NCBI RefSeq assembly: GCF_017565645.3
Contig: NZ_CP086136.1
Coordinates: forward strand, 744,001 to 808,000
From: Bradyrhizobium barranii subsp. barranii
Lineage (GTDB): Bacteria > Pseudomonadota > Alphaproteobacteria > Rhizobiales > Xanthobacteraceae
DNA length: 64,000 nt
Direction: 5' to 3'
The first letter of the stretch is position 1, and every line of letters starts with the position of its first letter. The translations under genes and the position numbers were made by a program. Positions 8,373 to 16,047 of the stretch are shown piece by piece. The notes under the pieces are model-generated. The model searched no databases. It was given only the letters and a program-made list of their open reading frames with translations, and was not told the origin of the DNA.

Positions 8373-8974
8373 TAGGGATCGTTGGGATCGATGCCGATCA
8401 GCGGATAGCGGGTGATCTCGGCCGCCGAGACCTGCTTGCGGCCGGCAAGCTCGTGACCCGGCGGCACGATGCAATAGAGCTCACCCGAGGCGAGCGGCAT
8501 GAAGTCGAGCCCGGAATGCTCGAGCCGATAGCTCATCGCCACGCATTCGCCGCGGCCGAGCAGGAGGTAGTCGATGGCCTCCTCGAGCTTGAGGATGTTG
8601 ATGTCGATGCCGAGATCGGGGTAGCGGCGCCGGACGCGCTCGATCGCGCGCGGCACCATCACCTGGGAGATGCTCGGCACCGAGCCGATGCGCAATTCCG
8701 ACAAACCGCCGCGGCCGATCTTGGAGATGAGCTCGGAGAGGTCGTCGACCTTCTTGTAGACGCCGTTGATCTGCTCAAAGATGTTCTCGGCTTCCGGCGT
8801 CGGAAAATAGCGTCCGTTCTGGCGCTGGAAGAAGCGGATGCCGAGCGTGCGCTCGGTGTATTTGACCAACCGGCTGATCCCCGGCGCCGACACGTTGAGC
8901 AGCTTCGCCGCGCCGCCGATGGTACCCGTCACCATCACGGCACGGATCACTTCAACCTGGCGCAGCGTCATCAT
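8252..8974 (-). pseudogene. LysR-family regulator, 3' end lost at the accessory-region junction
   Basis: 240 residues. The N-terminal winged HTH is complete (MMTLRQVEVIRAVMVTGTIG to about residue 60), followed by the first half of the effector domain. Homology runs to IGIDPNDPY at about residue 200. From base 8372 downwards the frame reads antisense through the restriction-enzyme remnant, so the last 38 residues (TSSECFECNW...) are not LysR sequence. Relatives are about 300 residues, so the distal part of the co-inducer domain is missing. The remaining protein could still bind DNA but is unlikely to respond normally. Confidence 0.75.
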
Positions 8975-9074
8975 GTCGTGGGCATCCCAAAGAGGATCGT
9001 GGTGGCGATCATCTCACGAGAGCCGTAATGTCATCCAGCGGCAAGTGTGATGTGGACGGAGCGGGCGGCGCTTC

Positions 9075-9100
9075 ACCCCCCCTCCAGGGGAGGGTAAGAG
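9075..9100 (+). repeat. Partial copy of the CCCTCC...GGAGGG palindromic repeat (family C, right end)
   Basis: The sequence matches the right end of the full elements at 28288-28480 and 55802-55960, including the shared trailing GGTAAGAGC of the second. Only about 26 bases remain. It lies in the 250-base gap after the truncated lysR. Confidence 0.6.
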
Positions 9101-9225
9101 CGCAGCTCGCTCACCGGCAACAATTGCTGATTAACTTCGCAGTCAGAATGTTTCGGCCAAAATCGGCACGTTCGAATGGAAGGGCGCCGCTCGCGCAGAA
9201 CGTACGCCTCACCTGTAACTGTGTT

Positions 9226-9402
9226 CTAGCTCGCCGGGCTCTCGGGCGACGCGCTGCCGGGCCGCTCCGCGCGTTCGCGCTGCAGCACTTCGCGCGCGTA
9301 CTCGATGATCTTCTGCTTGTTTGCCGTTTCGCGGACGGCGAAAAACACGCGGTTGAGTTCCAGGCCGAGCACGCTGTTGAGGGCGATGTCCTCGTCTTCC
9401 AT
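9226..9402 (-). CDS. Small 58-residue protein, divergent from the luxR-type gene
   Basis: ATG at 9402 and TAG at 9226-9228. The product begins MEDEDIALNSVLGLELNR, continues VFFAVRETANKQKIIEYAREVLQ and ends in a Pro/Ser-rich tail. It reads as a compact amphipathic helical protein without a signal peptide. Codon use (GC at third positions) matches coding DNA and the competing frames are Arg/Ser-rich. It is transcribed away from the LuxR-type regulator, 165 bases from its start. Function unknown. Confidence 0.55.
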   Translation of the reverse strand: MEDEDIALNSVLGLELNRVFFAVRETANKQKIIEYAREVLQRERAERPGSASPESPAS

Positions 9403-9567
9403 CGTGATTTTCCCGCTTCAGACGCCATAGGTGTAACTTGACGTCACTTCCTCCACAAGTAGATTAAATCTCGGGTGCAGACGAGGGCCGGTAAACTACG
9501 GAAGCAGCGAATTGAGGCAGCTCCCAAATACATGCTATACCGACGGCGAGGCTCAGGAAACGCACCG

Positions 9568-10305
9568 ATGTCCGCCGTAGACGCCGTAGATTATGGCCGG
9601 GAAGCGCTCGACTTCATCGAAGGCCTGGGGACCTATCGCAAGGTACCGGACGCCATGAATGCGCTTGAGGCGGCGTTCGGTCGCTTCGGCTTCGAGACCA
9701 TCATCGTGACGGGGTTGCCGAATCCCGATCAGCGGTTCGCGCAGATGGTGCTCGCCAAGCGCTGGCCGGCAGGATGGTTCAATCTCTACACCCAGAACAA
9801 TTACGACCGAGTCGACCCCGTGGTGCGGCTGTGCCGGCAATCGGTCAATCCGTTCGAGTGGTCGGAAGCGCCCTATGATGCCGAGCTCGAGCCGAGCGCG
9901 GCCGAGGTGATGAACCGCGCCGGCGATTTTCGCATGTCGCGCGGCTTCATCGTGCCGATCCACGGGCTCACCGGCTACGAGGCGGCGGTGTCGCTCGGCG
10001 GCGTCCATCTCGACCTCAATCCCCGCAGCAAGCCGGCACTGCACCTGATGGCAATGTATGGCTTCGACCATATTCGCCGCCTGCTGGATCCGGCGCCGCA
10101 TCTGTCGACGCGTCTCACCCCGCGCGAGCGCGAGGTGATCGCCTGGGCCTCGCAGGGCAAGTCGGCCTGGGAGATCGGCGAGATCCTGCACATCACGCAG
10201 CGCACCGCAGAAGAGCATCTTGCAACCGCCGCGCGCAAGCTCGGCGCCGTCAACCGTACGCATGCGGTTGCACTGGCGATTCGCAACAAGCTCATCAATC
10301 CCTAA
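9568..10305 (+). CDS. bjaR: LuxR-type acyl-homoserine-lactone-responsive regulator
   Basis: 245 residues. The frame is open further upstream, but ATG 9568 (MSAVDAVDYG) is preferred because it follows AGGAAA and gives the normal family length. The N-terminal half is an autoinducer-binding domain with the usual aromatic/acidic pattern (GWFNLYTQNNYDRVDP and FEWSE). The C-terminal HTH is standard (LTPREREVIAWASQGKSAWE, then TAEEHLATAARKLGAVNRTHAV). The luxI-type gene follows by 83 bases with a lux-box-like palindrome between them, so it probably activates that gene with the cognate signal. The symbol is inferred from resemblance to the Bradyrhizobium BjaR/BraR group. Confidence 0.9.
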   Translation: MSAVDAVDYGREALDFIEGLGTYRKVPDAMNALEAAFGRFGFETIIVTGLPNPDQRFAQMVLAKRWPAGWFNLYTQNNYDRVDPVVRLCRQSVNPFEWSEAPYDAELEPSAAEVMNRAGDFRMSRGFIVPIHGLTGYEAAVSLGGVHLDLNPRSKPALHLMAMYGFDHIRRLLDPAPHLSTRLTPREREVIAWASQGKSAWEIGEILHITQRTAEEHLATAARKLGAVNRTHAVALAIRNKLINP

Positions 10306-10311
10306 GCGACG

Positions 10312-10331
10312 TACTGGGAAATTTCCCAATA
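10312..10331 (+). promoter_or_regulatory. lux-box-like palindrome between luxR-type and luxI-type genes
   Basis: TACTGGGAAATTTCCCAATA is a 20-bp inverted repeat with a perfect 14-bp core (TGGGAAATTTCCCA) and one mismatched pair. Its length and its position, 58 bases before the synthase ATG and 6 bases after the regulator stop, are those of a lux box bound by a LuxR dimer. Confidence 0.7.
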
Positions 10332-10388
10332 TCGAACCTGCCTCTTTTCGCAGAGGCTGCCCCTCATTCCGGCTGAATGGGGGTTTTC

Positions 10389-11048
10389 ATGATTCACGCA
10401 ATTTCTTCGGTCAATCGCCACCTTTACGAAGACGTACTCGAGCAGCACTTCCGACTACGCCACGACATCTTCGTCGAGGAGCGGCACTGGGAGACGCTGC
10501 GCCGGCCTGATTGCCGCGAGGTCGATTCCTACGACGACGAGGACACCGTCTATCTGCTCGCGCTGGAAGGCCGGCGCGTCGTCGGCGGTCACCGGCTCTA
10601 CCCCACCACCAAACCCTCGATGATGAGCGAGGTCTTCCCGCATCTGGCATCGGTTCGCGGCTGCCCTGCGAATCCGCTGGTCTGGGAATGGTCGCGCTAC
10701 TTTGTCGTGCGCGATCGCCGCGACGGCACTCTCAACCTGCAACTGATGGCAGCGGTGCAGGAGTTCTGCCTCGATCAGGGAATCGCGCAGGTCAGCGCGA
10801 TCATGGAGACCTGGTGGCTGCCGCGCTTCCATGAGGCCGGCTTCGTCGTGACGCCGCTTGGTCTGCCCGAACTGGTGGAGAACGCCTGGACCATGGCGGC
10901 GACCATCGACATTCGCCGCGAGACCCTCGATGCCCTGCATGATCGCATCGGCATGGATTCGATCGTACAACAGGACGGCCCGCGTCTGGACGCCGTCACC
11001 CGTGCCAACCTCTGCGGCCTTGCTGCCGCGCAACGAAAGAGCGCCTGA
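10389..11048 (+). CDS. bjaI: Acyl-homoserine-lactone synthase (LuxI family)
   Basis: 220 residues from ATG 10389 (MIHAISSVNR). An ATG four codons earlier is less likely because GGGG sits correctly before 10389. All LuxI key residues are visible: Arg24, Phe28, Trp34, Asp46, Asp49, Arg69, Glu100 and Arg103. The enzyme makes a homoserine-lactone signal from SAM and an acyl donor. Bradyrhizobium relatives use CoA-linked isovaleryl or cinnamoyl groups, and the substrate cannot be read from sequence. It ends one base before a small co-transcribed gene. The symbol is by resemblance and by proximity to a dbjA-like gene, as I recall for B. japonicum. Confidence 0.9.
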   Translation: MIHAISSVNRHLYEDVLEQHFRLRHDIFVEERHWETLRRPDCREVDSYDDEDTVYLLALEGRRVVGGHRLYPTTKPSMMSEVFPHLASVRGCPANPLVWEWSRYFVVRDRRDGTLNLQLMAAVQEFCLDQGIAQVSAIMETWWLPRFHEAGFVVTPLGLPELVENAWTMAATIDIRRETLDALHDRIGMDSIVQQDGPRLDAVTRANLCGLAAAQRKSA

Positions 11049-11049
11049 A

Positions 11050-11268
11050 ATGTCGAACATGATGCGGGACAGCCAGATCATGGCGGAGACCAAGGACGAA
11101 AATCTCGGCTACATGTCCGACATGGCGCTCGAGCTGGCGCAGATGGCGGAAGACACCGGATTGGCAACGCTCGCCTATCTGTTCCGGATGGCGGCGCTGG
11201 AAGCCTCGACGGCCAACAGCGTGCTGGCCGAGCCGGATGATCTCCCCCGGCAGATGACGTCGCACTAG
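11050..11268 (+). CDS. Small helical protein in the quorum-sensing operon
   Basis: 72 residues starting at ATG 11050, one base after the synthase stop, so translation is probably coupled. The sequence is Met- and Ala-rich and helical (MALELAQMAEDTGLATLAYL, FRMAALEAS), with no signal peptide. I cannot name its family. Its tight linkage suggests a role tied to AHL synthesis or signalling. Confidence 0.75.
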   Translation: MSNMMRDSQIMAETKDENLGYMSDMALELAQMAEDTGLATLAYLFRMAALEASTANSVLAEPDDLPRQMTSH

Positions 11269-11296
11269 ACGCCTTCTCCTACTCCGTCGACCTTCG

Positions 11297-11328
11297 CGCC
11301 CTCTCCCAGGCACGCCTGGGGGAGGGCG
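11297..11328 (+). terminator. Strong hairpin after the quorum-sensing operon
   Basis: A 14-bp stem (CGCCCTCTCCCAGG with CCTGGGGGAGGGCG, one wobble pair) with loop CACG lies 28 bases after the last stop. It lacks a long U-tract. The rest of the gap to 11563 shows no gene. Confidence 0.5.
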
Positions 11329-11563
11329 ATCGTTTGGGTGCGGCAGGTTGACCCATGCTGCGCGGCAGCCTTCTTGCAAGGCCAATTTCGATCGCATGCA
11401 CCGGCATGCAACAAAGTGCATGTCTGGTGTTGAATCGCTCTTGCCTCGGAACGATACTGCCATTACCCATTTTTCCGCCTTGAAGAGGCAGGGGGAGCTC
11501 TTTCACTGATGGCGACCGTGTTCGAACATCGGCGCGACACCGCGTGCGCCTGAAAGAGTTTTG

Positions 11564-12481
11564 ATGCTGCTCGTCGTCGAACAGTTCTTGAACGGATTGC
11601 AGTTCGGCCTGCTCCTGTTCCTGCTCGCCGCCGGCCTGACGCTGGTGTTCGGGATCATGGATCTCGTCAACCTCGCGCACGGCTCGCTCTACATGATGGG
11701 CGCCTATTTCGCCGCGACCTTTGCGGCCTGGACCGGCAGCTTCCTGCTCGGTGCGCTGATGGCGTTAGGGGCGACTTTGGTGCTCGGCATCGTGCTGGAG
11801 ATGTCGGCACTGCGGCATCTCTACGGGCGCGACCATCTCGACCACGTGCTCGCGACCTTCGGCCTGATCTTGTTCTTCAATGAAGCGGTGCGGCTGATCT
11901 GGGGTCCGGCCGGGCTTGCGCTGCCGCTGCCGGCCTGGCTCACGGTGCCGGTGCCGATCCTGCCCGGCATCCACTATCCCGCCTATCGTCTCGCCATCAT
12001 CGTGGTGGCGCTGCTGGTCGCGCTGCTGCTCTATCTCGGCGTGATGCGCACCCGCATCGGCATGCTGATCCGCGCCGGTGCCTCCAACCGCGAGATGATT
12101 GGTGCGCTCGGCATCAACATCAAGCTGCTCTATACGCTGGTGTTCGGCCTGGGCGCCGCGCTCGCCGGCCTCGCCGGCCTGATGCAGGCGCCGATCCTCA
12201 CCGTGCAGATCGGCATGGGCGAGAACATCCTGATCCTCGCCTTCGTCATCATCGTGATCGGCGGCATCGGCTCGATCCGTGGCGCGTTCCTCGCCGCGAT
12301 CTTCGTCGGCATGATCGACACGCTCGGCCGCGCCTTCCTGCCCAACCTGTTGCGGCAGGTGCTGAGCGGCGCCGCCGCCTCCACCGCCGCGCCCGCACTG
12401 TCGTCCATGCTGATCTATCTGCTGATGGCGATCGTACTGGTGGTGCGCCCGGAGGGGCTGTTTCCGGCCAACCGTCGATGA
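11564..12481 (+). CDS. livH: Branched-chain amino acid-type ABC transporter permease LivH
   Basis: 305 residues from ATG 11564 (TTG 11561 is the alternative). It has about eight hydrophobic segments and LivH features near the N-terminus (GLTLVFGIMDLVNLAHGSLY). It is one of two inner-membrane permeases of a HAAT-family importer and overlaps livM by 4 bases (ATGA). The four transporter genes form one operon. No periplasmic binding protein gene is present on either side, so the substrate is open (branched-chain amino acids, amides or aromatic acids are typical). Confidence 0.9.
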   Translation: MLLVVEQFLNGLQFGLLLFLLAAGLTLVFGIMDLVNLAHGSLYMMGAYFAATFAAWTGSFLLGALMALGATLVLGIVLEMSALRHLYGRDHLDHVLATFGLILFFNEAVRLIWGPAGLALPLPAWLTVPVPILPGIHYPAYRLAIIVVALLVALLLYLGVMRTRIGMLIRAGASNREMIGALGINIKLLYTLVFGLGAALAGLAGLMQAPILTVQIGMGENILILAFVIIVIGGIGSIRGAFLAAIFVGMIDTLGRAFLPNLLRQVLSGAAASTAAPALSSMLIYLLMAIVLVVRPEGLFPANRR

Positions 12482-13422
12482 AGGCTTTCACTGTGAGCAA
12501 GGCCGTCACGGCCCTGATGCTGGCGGGCCTCGTGCTGCTGCCGCTCTATTCGCAGCTGTCCGGCAACATCTTCATCCTGACGCTGTTTACCCGCATCGTC
12601 ATCCTGGCGCTGGCGGCCGCGAGCCTCAACCTCATCATGGGTTTTGGCGGCATGATGAGCTTCGGCCACGCCGCCTATCTCGGCATCGGCGGCTACGCGG
12701 TCGGCATGCTCGCGCAGGAAGGCGTCGGCTCCGGCTTCATCCAGTTCCCGGTCGCGCTCGCAGCTTCCGCGATCTATGCGCTGGTGATCGGCGAGCTCTC
12801 GCTGCGTACGCGTGGCGTCTACTTCATCATGATCACGCTGGCGTTTGCGCAGATGGCCTATTACGTCGCCTCGGGCCTCGCGCGTTACGGCGGCGATGAC
12901 GGTCTCACCGTCTACAAGCGCAGCGACTTCTCCGGCCTGATCAACCTGTCGAACCGCACGCAGTTCTATTATCTCTGCCTCGCCTGCCTGTTCGCCGTGA
13001 TCGTCCTGATCTGGCGCATCGCCAATTCGCGCTTCGGCCTCGTCTTGCAGGGCCTGCGCTCCAACGAGCAGCGGATGCAGGCGATCGGCTTTCCGGCAAA
13101 ACGTTACCAGCTCGTCTGCTTCGTCATCTCCGGTATGATGTGCGGCCTTGCCGGCGCACTGCTCGCCAACAACACCGATTTCATCAGCCCGGCCGTGATG
13201 TACTGGACCCGCTCCGGCGACCTCATGGTGATGGTGATCCTGGGGGGCATGGGCACGCTGTTCGGCCCGGTGATGGGCGCGGTGGTGTTTTTGCTGCTGG
13301 AAGAATTCCTGTCGCAGATCACCGAATACTGGGCGCTGATCATGGGCCCGCTCTTGCTGCTGATCGTGCTGTTCGGCCGCGGCGGCATCATGGGCCTGCT
13401 CGGGAGGCTCAATCGTGGCTGA
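12478..13422 (+). CDS. livM: Branched-chain amino acid-type ABC transporter permease LivM
   Basis: 314 residues with about ten hydrophobic helices and typical LivM stretches (LNLIMGFGGMMSFGHAAYLG, and GLVLQGLRSNEQRMQAIGF, the cytoplasmic coupling region). Its start overlaps the livH stop. Its stop lies 8 bases inside livG. It pairs with LivH to form the channel. Confidence 0.92.
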   Translation: MKAFTVSKAVTALMLAGLVLLPLYSQLSGNIFILTLFTRIVILALAAASLNLIMGFGGMMSFGHAAYLGIGGYAVGMLAQEGVGSGFIQFPVALAASAIYALVIGELSLRTRGVYFIMITLAFAQMAYYVASGLARYGGDDGLTVYKRSDFSGLINLSNRTQFYYLCLACLFAVIVLIWRIANSRFGLVLQGLRSNEQRMQAIGFPAKRYQLVCFVISGMMCGLAGALLANNTDFISPAVMYWTRSGDLMVMVILGGMGTLFGPVMGAVVFLLLEEFLSQITEYWALIMGPLLLLIVLFGRGGIMGLLGRLNRG

Positions 13423-14182
13423 ACCGCTGCTCCGTGTCGAAAAGCTGGTGCGCCGATTCGGCGGCATCGTTGCGACGGACAACGTCTCGCTCGACGTAGC
13501 TAGCGGCGAGTTGCACGCCATCATCGGCCCGAACGGCGCCGGCAAGACCACGCTGATCAGCCAGCTCACCGGGCACCTCGAACCGCATTCCGGCAGCGTC
13601 TCGCTCGGCGGTCGCGACATCACCTATCTGCCGGCCTATCGCCGCTGCGCGCTGGGGCTCGCCCGTTCGTTCCAGATCACCTCGCTGCTGCTCGACTTCA
13701 CCGCCGCCGACAATGTCGCGCTGGCGGCGCAGGCGCATGCAGGCCACTCGTTCCGCTTCTTCGCCAATGCGCGCAAGGAGAAGGGCCTGCGCGATGCCGC
13801 CCATGCCGCGCTCGACCGCGTCGGGCTCGGCCATCGCGCCGATGTCCTGGTGTCCAGGCTCAGCCATGGCGAGCGCCGCCAGATCGAGCTCGCGGTCGCG
13901 CTCGCGAGCAAGCCGAAGCTGCTGCTGCTGGACGAGCCGATGGCGGGTCTTGGCGTCACCGAATCCCAACGCATGGTGCAACTGCTTCAGGAGCTGCGGA
14001 AGGAAGTCTCGATCGTGCTGGTCGAGCACGATATGCCAGCGGTGTTCGCGCTTGCCGACCGCATCTCGGTGCTGGTCTATGGCCGCGTCATCGCCTCCGG
14101 TGATCCGGCCGCGATCCGCGCCAACGAGGACGTCAAGCGCGCCTATCTCGGCGACCAGCACGTGGTGACGCACCATGTCTGA
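13415..14182 (+). CDS. livG: ABC transporter ATP-binding subunit LivG
   Basis: 255 residues from GTG 13415, overlapping livM by 8 bases. Walker A is GPNGAGKTT (about residues 38-46), the signature is LSHGERRQIE and Walker B is LLLLDEPMAG, followed by the switch His in LVEHDM. The LivG-type region AYRRCALGLARSFQI is present. It drives the LivHM importer together with LivF. Confidence 0.92.
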   Translation: MAEPLLRVEKLVRRFGGIVATDNVSLDVASGELHAIIGPNGAGKTTLISQLTGHLEPHSGSVSLGGRDITYLPAYRRCALGLARSFQITSLLLDFTAADNVALAAQAHAGHSFRFFANARKEKGLRDAAHAALDRVGLGHRADVLVSRLSHGERRQIELAVALASKPKLLLLDEPMAGLGVTESQRMVQLLQELRKEVSIVLVEHDMPAVFALADRISVLVYGRVIASGDPAAIRANEDVKRAYLGDQHVVTHHV

Positions 14183-14903
14183 AAAGGTGATGGCTGACAC
14201 GCTGCTCGACGTCGACGGCATCGAGACCTGCTACGGCCTCTCCCAGGTGCTGTTCGGCCTGTCGCTGTCGATCAAGCCGGGCGAGATGGTCTCGCTGATG
14301 GGCCGCAACGGCATGGGCAAGACCACGACGATCCGCTCCATCATGGGCCTGACACCGGCGCGCGCCGGAACGATCCGCTTCGCCGGCGCAGAAGTGCGGC
14401 ATCTTCCATCCTACAGAATTGCAAAACTCGGCGTTGGCCTCGTTCCCGAGGGACGCCAGATCTTCCCGAACCTCACCGTGCGCGAAAATCTCGTCGCGGC
14501 CGCGGCCGATCGCTTCGGCAGCAGCAATCCCTGGACGCTCGCCGCGATCTACGTGATGTTTCCGCGCCTCGCCGAGCGTGCCGCCAACATGGGCAACCAG
14601 CTCTCCGGCGGCGAGCAGCAGATGCTCGCGATCGGCCGCGCGCTGATGACGAATCCGAAACTGCTGATCCTGGACGAAGCGACCGAGGGTCTTGCGCCGC
14701 TGATCCGCGAAGAAATCTGGAACTGCCTGTCGCTGCTGAAGAGCCGGGGACAGTCGATCCTGGTCGTCGACAAGAACGTCGACCACCTCGCCCGCATCTG
14801 CGACCGCCACTACATCATCGAGCGCGGCAAGACGGTGTGGAGCGGCACGTCCGTCGAGCTGATGGCGGAGCCGGATCTCCAGCACAAATATCTGGGCATC
14901 TGA
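14175..14903 (+). CDS. livF: ABC transporter ATP-binding subunit LivF
   Basis: 242 residues from ATG 14175, overlapping livG by 8 bases. Walker A is GRNGMGKTT, the signature is LSGGEQQMLAIGRAL, Walker B is LLILDEATEG, and LVPEGRQIFPNLTVREN is typical of LivF. The usual switch His is replaced: the motif reads LVVDKNVDHL rather than LVEQ/LVEH, which is common in LivF of this group. It is the last gene of the operon. Confidence 0.92.
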   Translation: MSEKVMADTLLDVDGIETCYGLSQVLFGLSLSIKPGEMVSLMGRNGMGKTTTIRSIMGLTPARAGTIRFAGAEVRHLPSYRIAKLGVGLVPEGRQIFPNLTVRENLVAAAADRFGSSNPWTLAAIYVMFPRLAERAANMGNQLSGGEQQMLAIGRALMTNPKLLILDEATEGLAPLIREEIWNCLSLLKSRGQSILVVDKNVDHLARICDRHYIIERGKTVWSGTSVELMAEPDLQHKYLGI

Positions 14904-15055
14904 CGCGCTCCTGGACCTGGTTGCCGTATCGTCCGTGCAGATCGCCTCGCGCGCAGAACATCGTCGAGGAGGTCAGTTTCGAAGCTCTCCAAACTGCGCG
15001 CAGAGGTCTTGAGTGCGCCGCCGCCAGCCGCCAATGTCGCGGCGTAGCGGATTCG

Positions 15056-15937
15056 ATGCAGGACTTCTACAATCAAATTGCCGGACGGCCTGAAGACGAC
15101 ATCATCGGCTCCGCACAGCGAGGCGCTTCGACAGCGCCTCAATGGCTGGATTTCCCGGGCTGTGTGTTCATCAGAGGTGAGTTTCGCACCGATCCCGATC
15201 GGCCCGCAATCGTAGCGCCGGGCTTGTTCATCTCCGTCGCACTCGATGAAGGCGCAGGCCGCGGCATTCTGACGCGCACAACCGGTGCAGGGCAGATGAC
15301 GGCGATTGCCGTGCGCGAATCCCTCGCCGTGGGAGGCTCGGTTCGCTGCGGCGAACGTCCTGCGATCGGCCTGGCGCTTCCCCAAGCCTCCATCGACGGG
15401 CTTGGACTCGGCGACGAGGTTCGGGCGCTGTTCAAGACCGACGCGTTGGGCACGGCCATCGTCGCTCTCACGGCGTCTCCGCGTGTGCAGGCCCTCGCGG
15501 CAGAAATGTTCTCGCCACCGGTGGCCGGAAACGCGACGCAATTGCTGCTGTCGGCGCATGCCGCCGAGATCGTGGTCCACGCCTTGTTCGGCGAGCGCGG
15601 GATCGCGCTCGATCCTGCAGCCGACCTCCAGCGGGTGCGATTGCAATCGGTCAAGGCGCGAATGGATGCCGATCTCGCTTATCCCTGGAGCATCGACGAA
15701 CTGGCGCGGAATGCGGGGCTGAGCCGCCGGTCCTTCAACCAGAAATTCCAGATGGCGTATGGCGAGAGCGCGATCGACTATTTGCGGGCCCGCCGACTCG
15801 GTGCCGCACGTGACCTTCTGATTCATCAACGGTTGTCGGTCACCGAGGCGGCCTTTCGGGTCGGCTATGCCCATCCGGCCAATTTCGCGACGGCATTCCG
15901 CAGGCACTTCGGCTATTCGCCGAGCCACTGTCAGTAA
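15056..15937 (+). CDS. AraC-family regulator, probably of the adjacent siderophore receptor
   Basis: 293 residues from ATG 15056; upstream codons in the frame do not look native. The C-terminal AraC/XylS double HTH is clear (WSIDELARNAGLSRRSFNQK and VTEAAFRVGYAHPANFATAF, then RRHFGYSPS). The N-terminal part of about 190 residues resembles PchR-type sensors. It lies 110 bases upstream of a TonB siderophore receptor in the same direction, the usual arrangement for a regulator sensing the imported siderophore. That role is inferred. Confidence 0.85.
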   Translation: MQDFYNQIAGRPEDDIIGSAQRGASTAPQWLDFPGCVFIRGEFRTDPDRPAIVAPGLFISVALDEGAGRGILTRTTGAGQMTAIAVRESLAVGGSVRCGERPAIGLALPQASIDGLGLGDEVRALFKTDALGTAIVALTASPRVQALAAEMFSPPVAGNATQLLLSAHAAEIVVHALFGERGIALDPAADLQRVRLQSVKARMDADLAYPWSIDELARNAGLSRRSFNQKFQMAYGESAIDYLRARRLGAARDLLIHQRLSVTEAAFRVGYAHPANFATAFRRHFGYSPSHCQ

Positions 15938-16047
15938 ACTTGAACGCCTCCACGTGCGATCAAAGGTGATTTGCGCGCGCGCAAAGGCGGTGTGCGCCTC
16001 GATCTGGTTACTCCCGGGTTGTTCGAACACGGAACTCGGGGAAGACA

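Noticed and set aside
3356..8400. Direct repeat of the tRNA-Ser 3' end as an att site
   Set aside because: No second copy of the T-arm/acceptor sequence was found by eye near 8.2-8.4 kb; the far end seems lost in the lysR junction.
9028..9441. A 137-residue plus-strand frame before the luxR-type gene
   Set aside because: It runs through a repeat fragment and is antisense to the more protein-like 58-residue gene.
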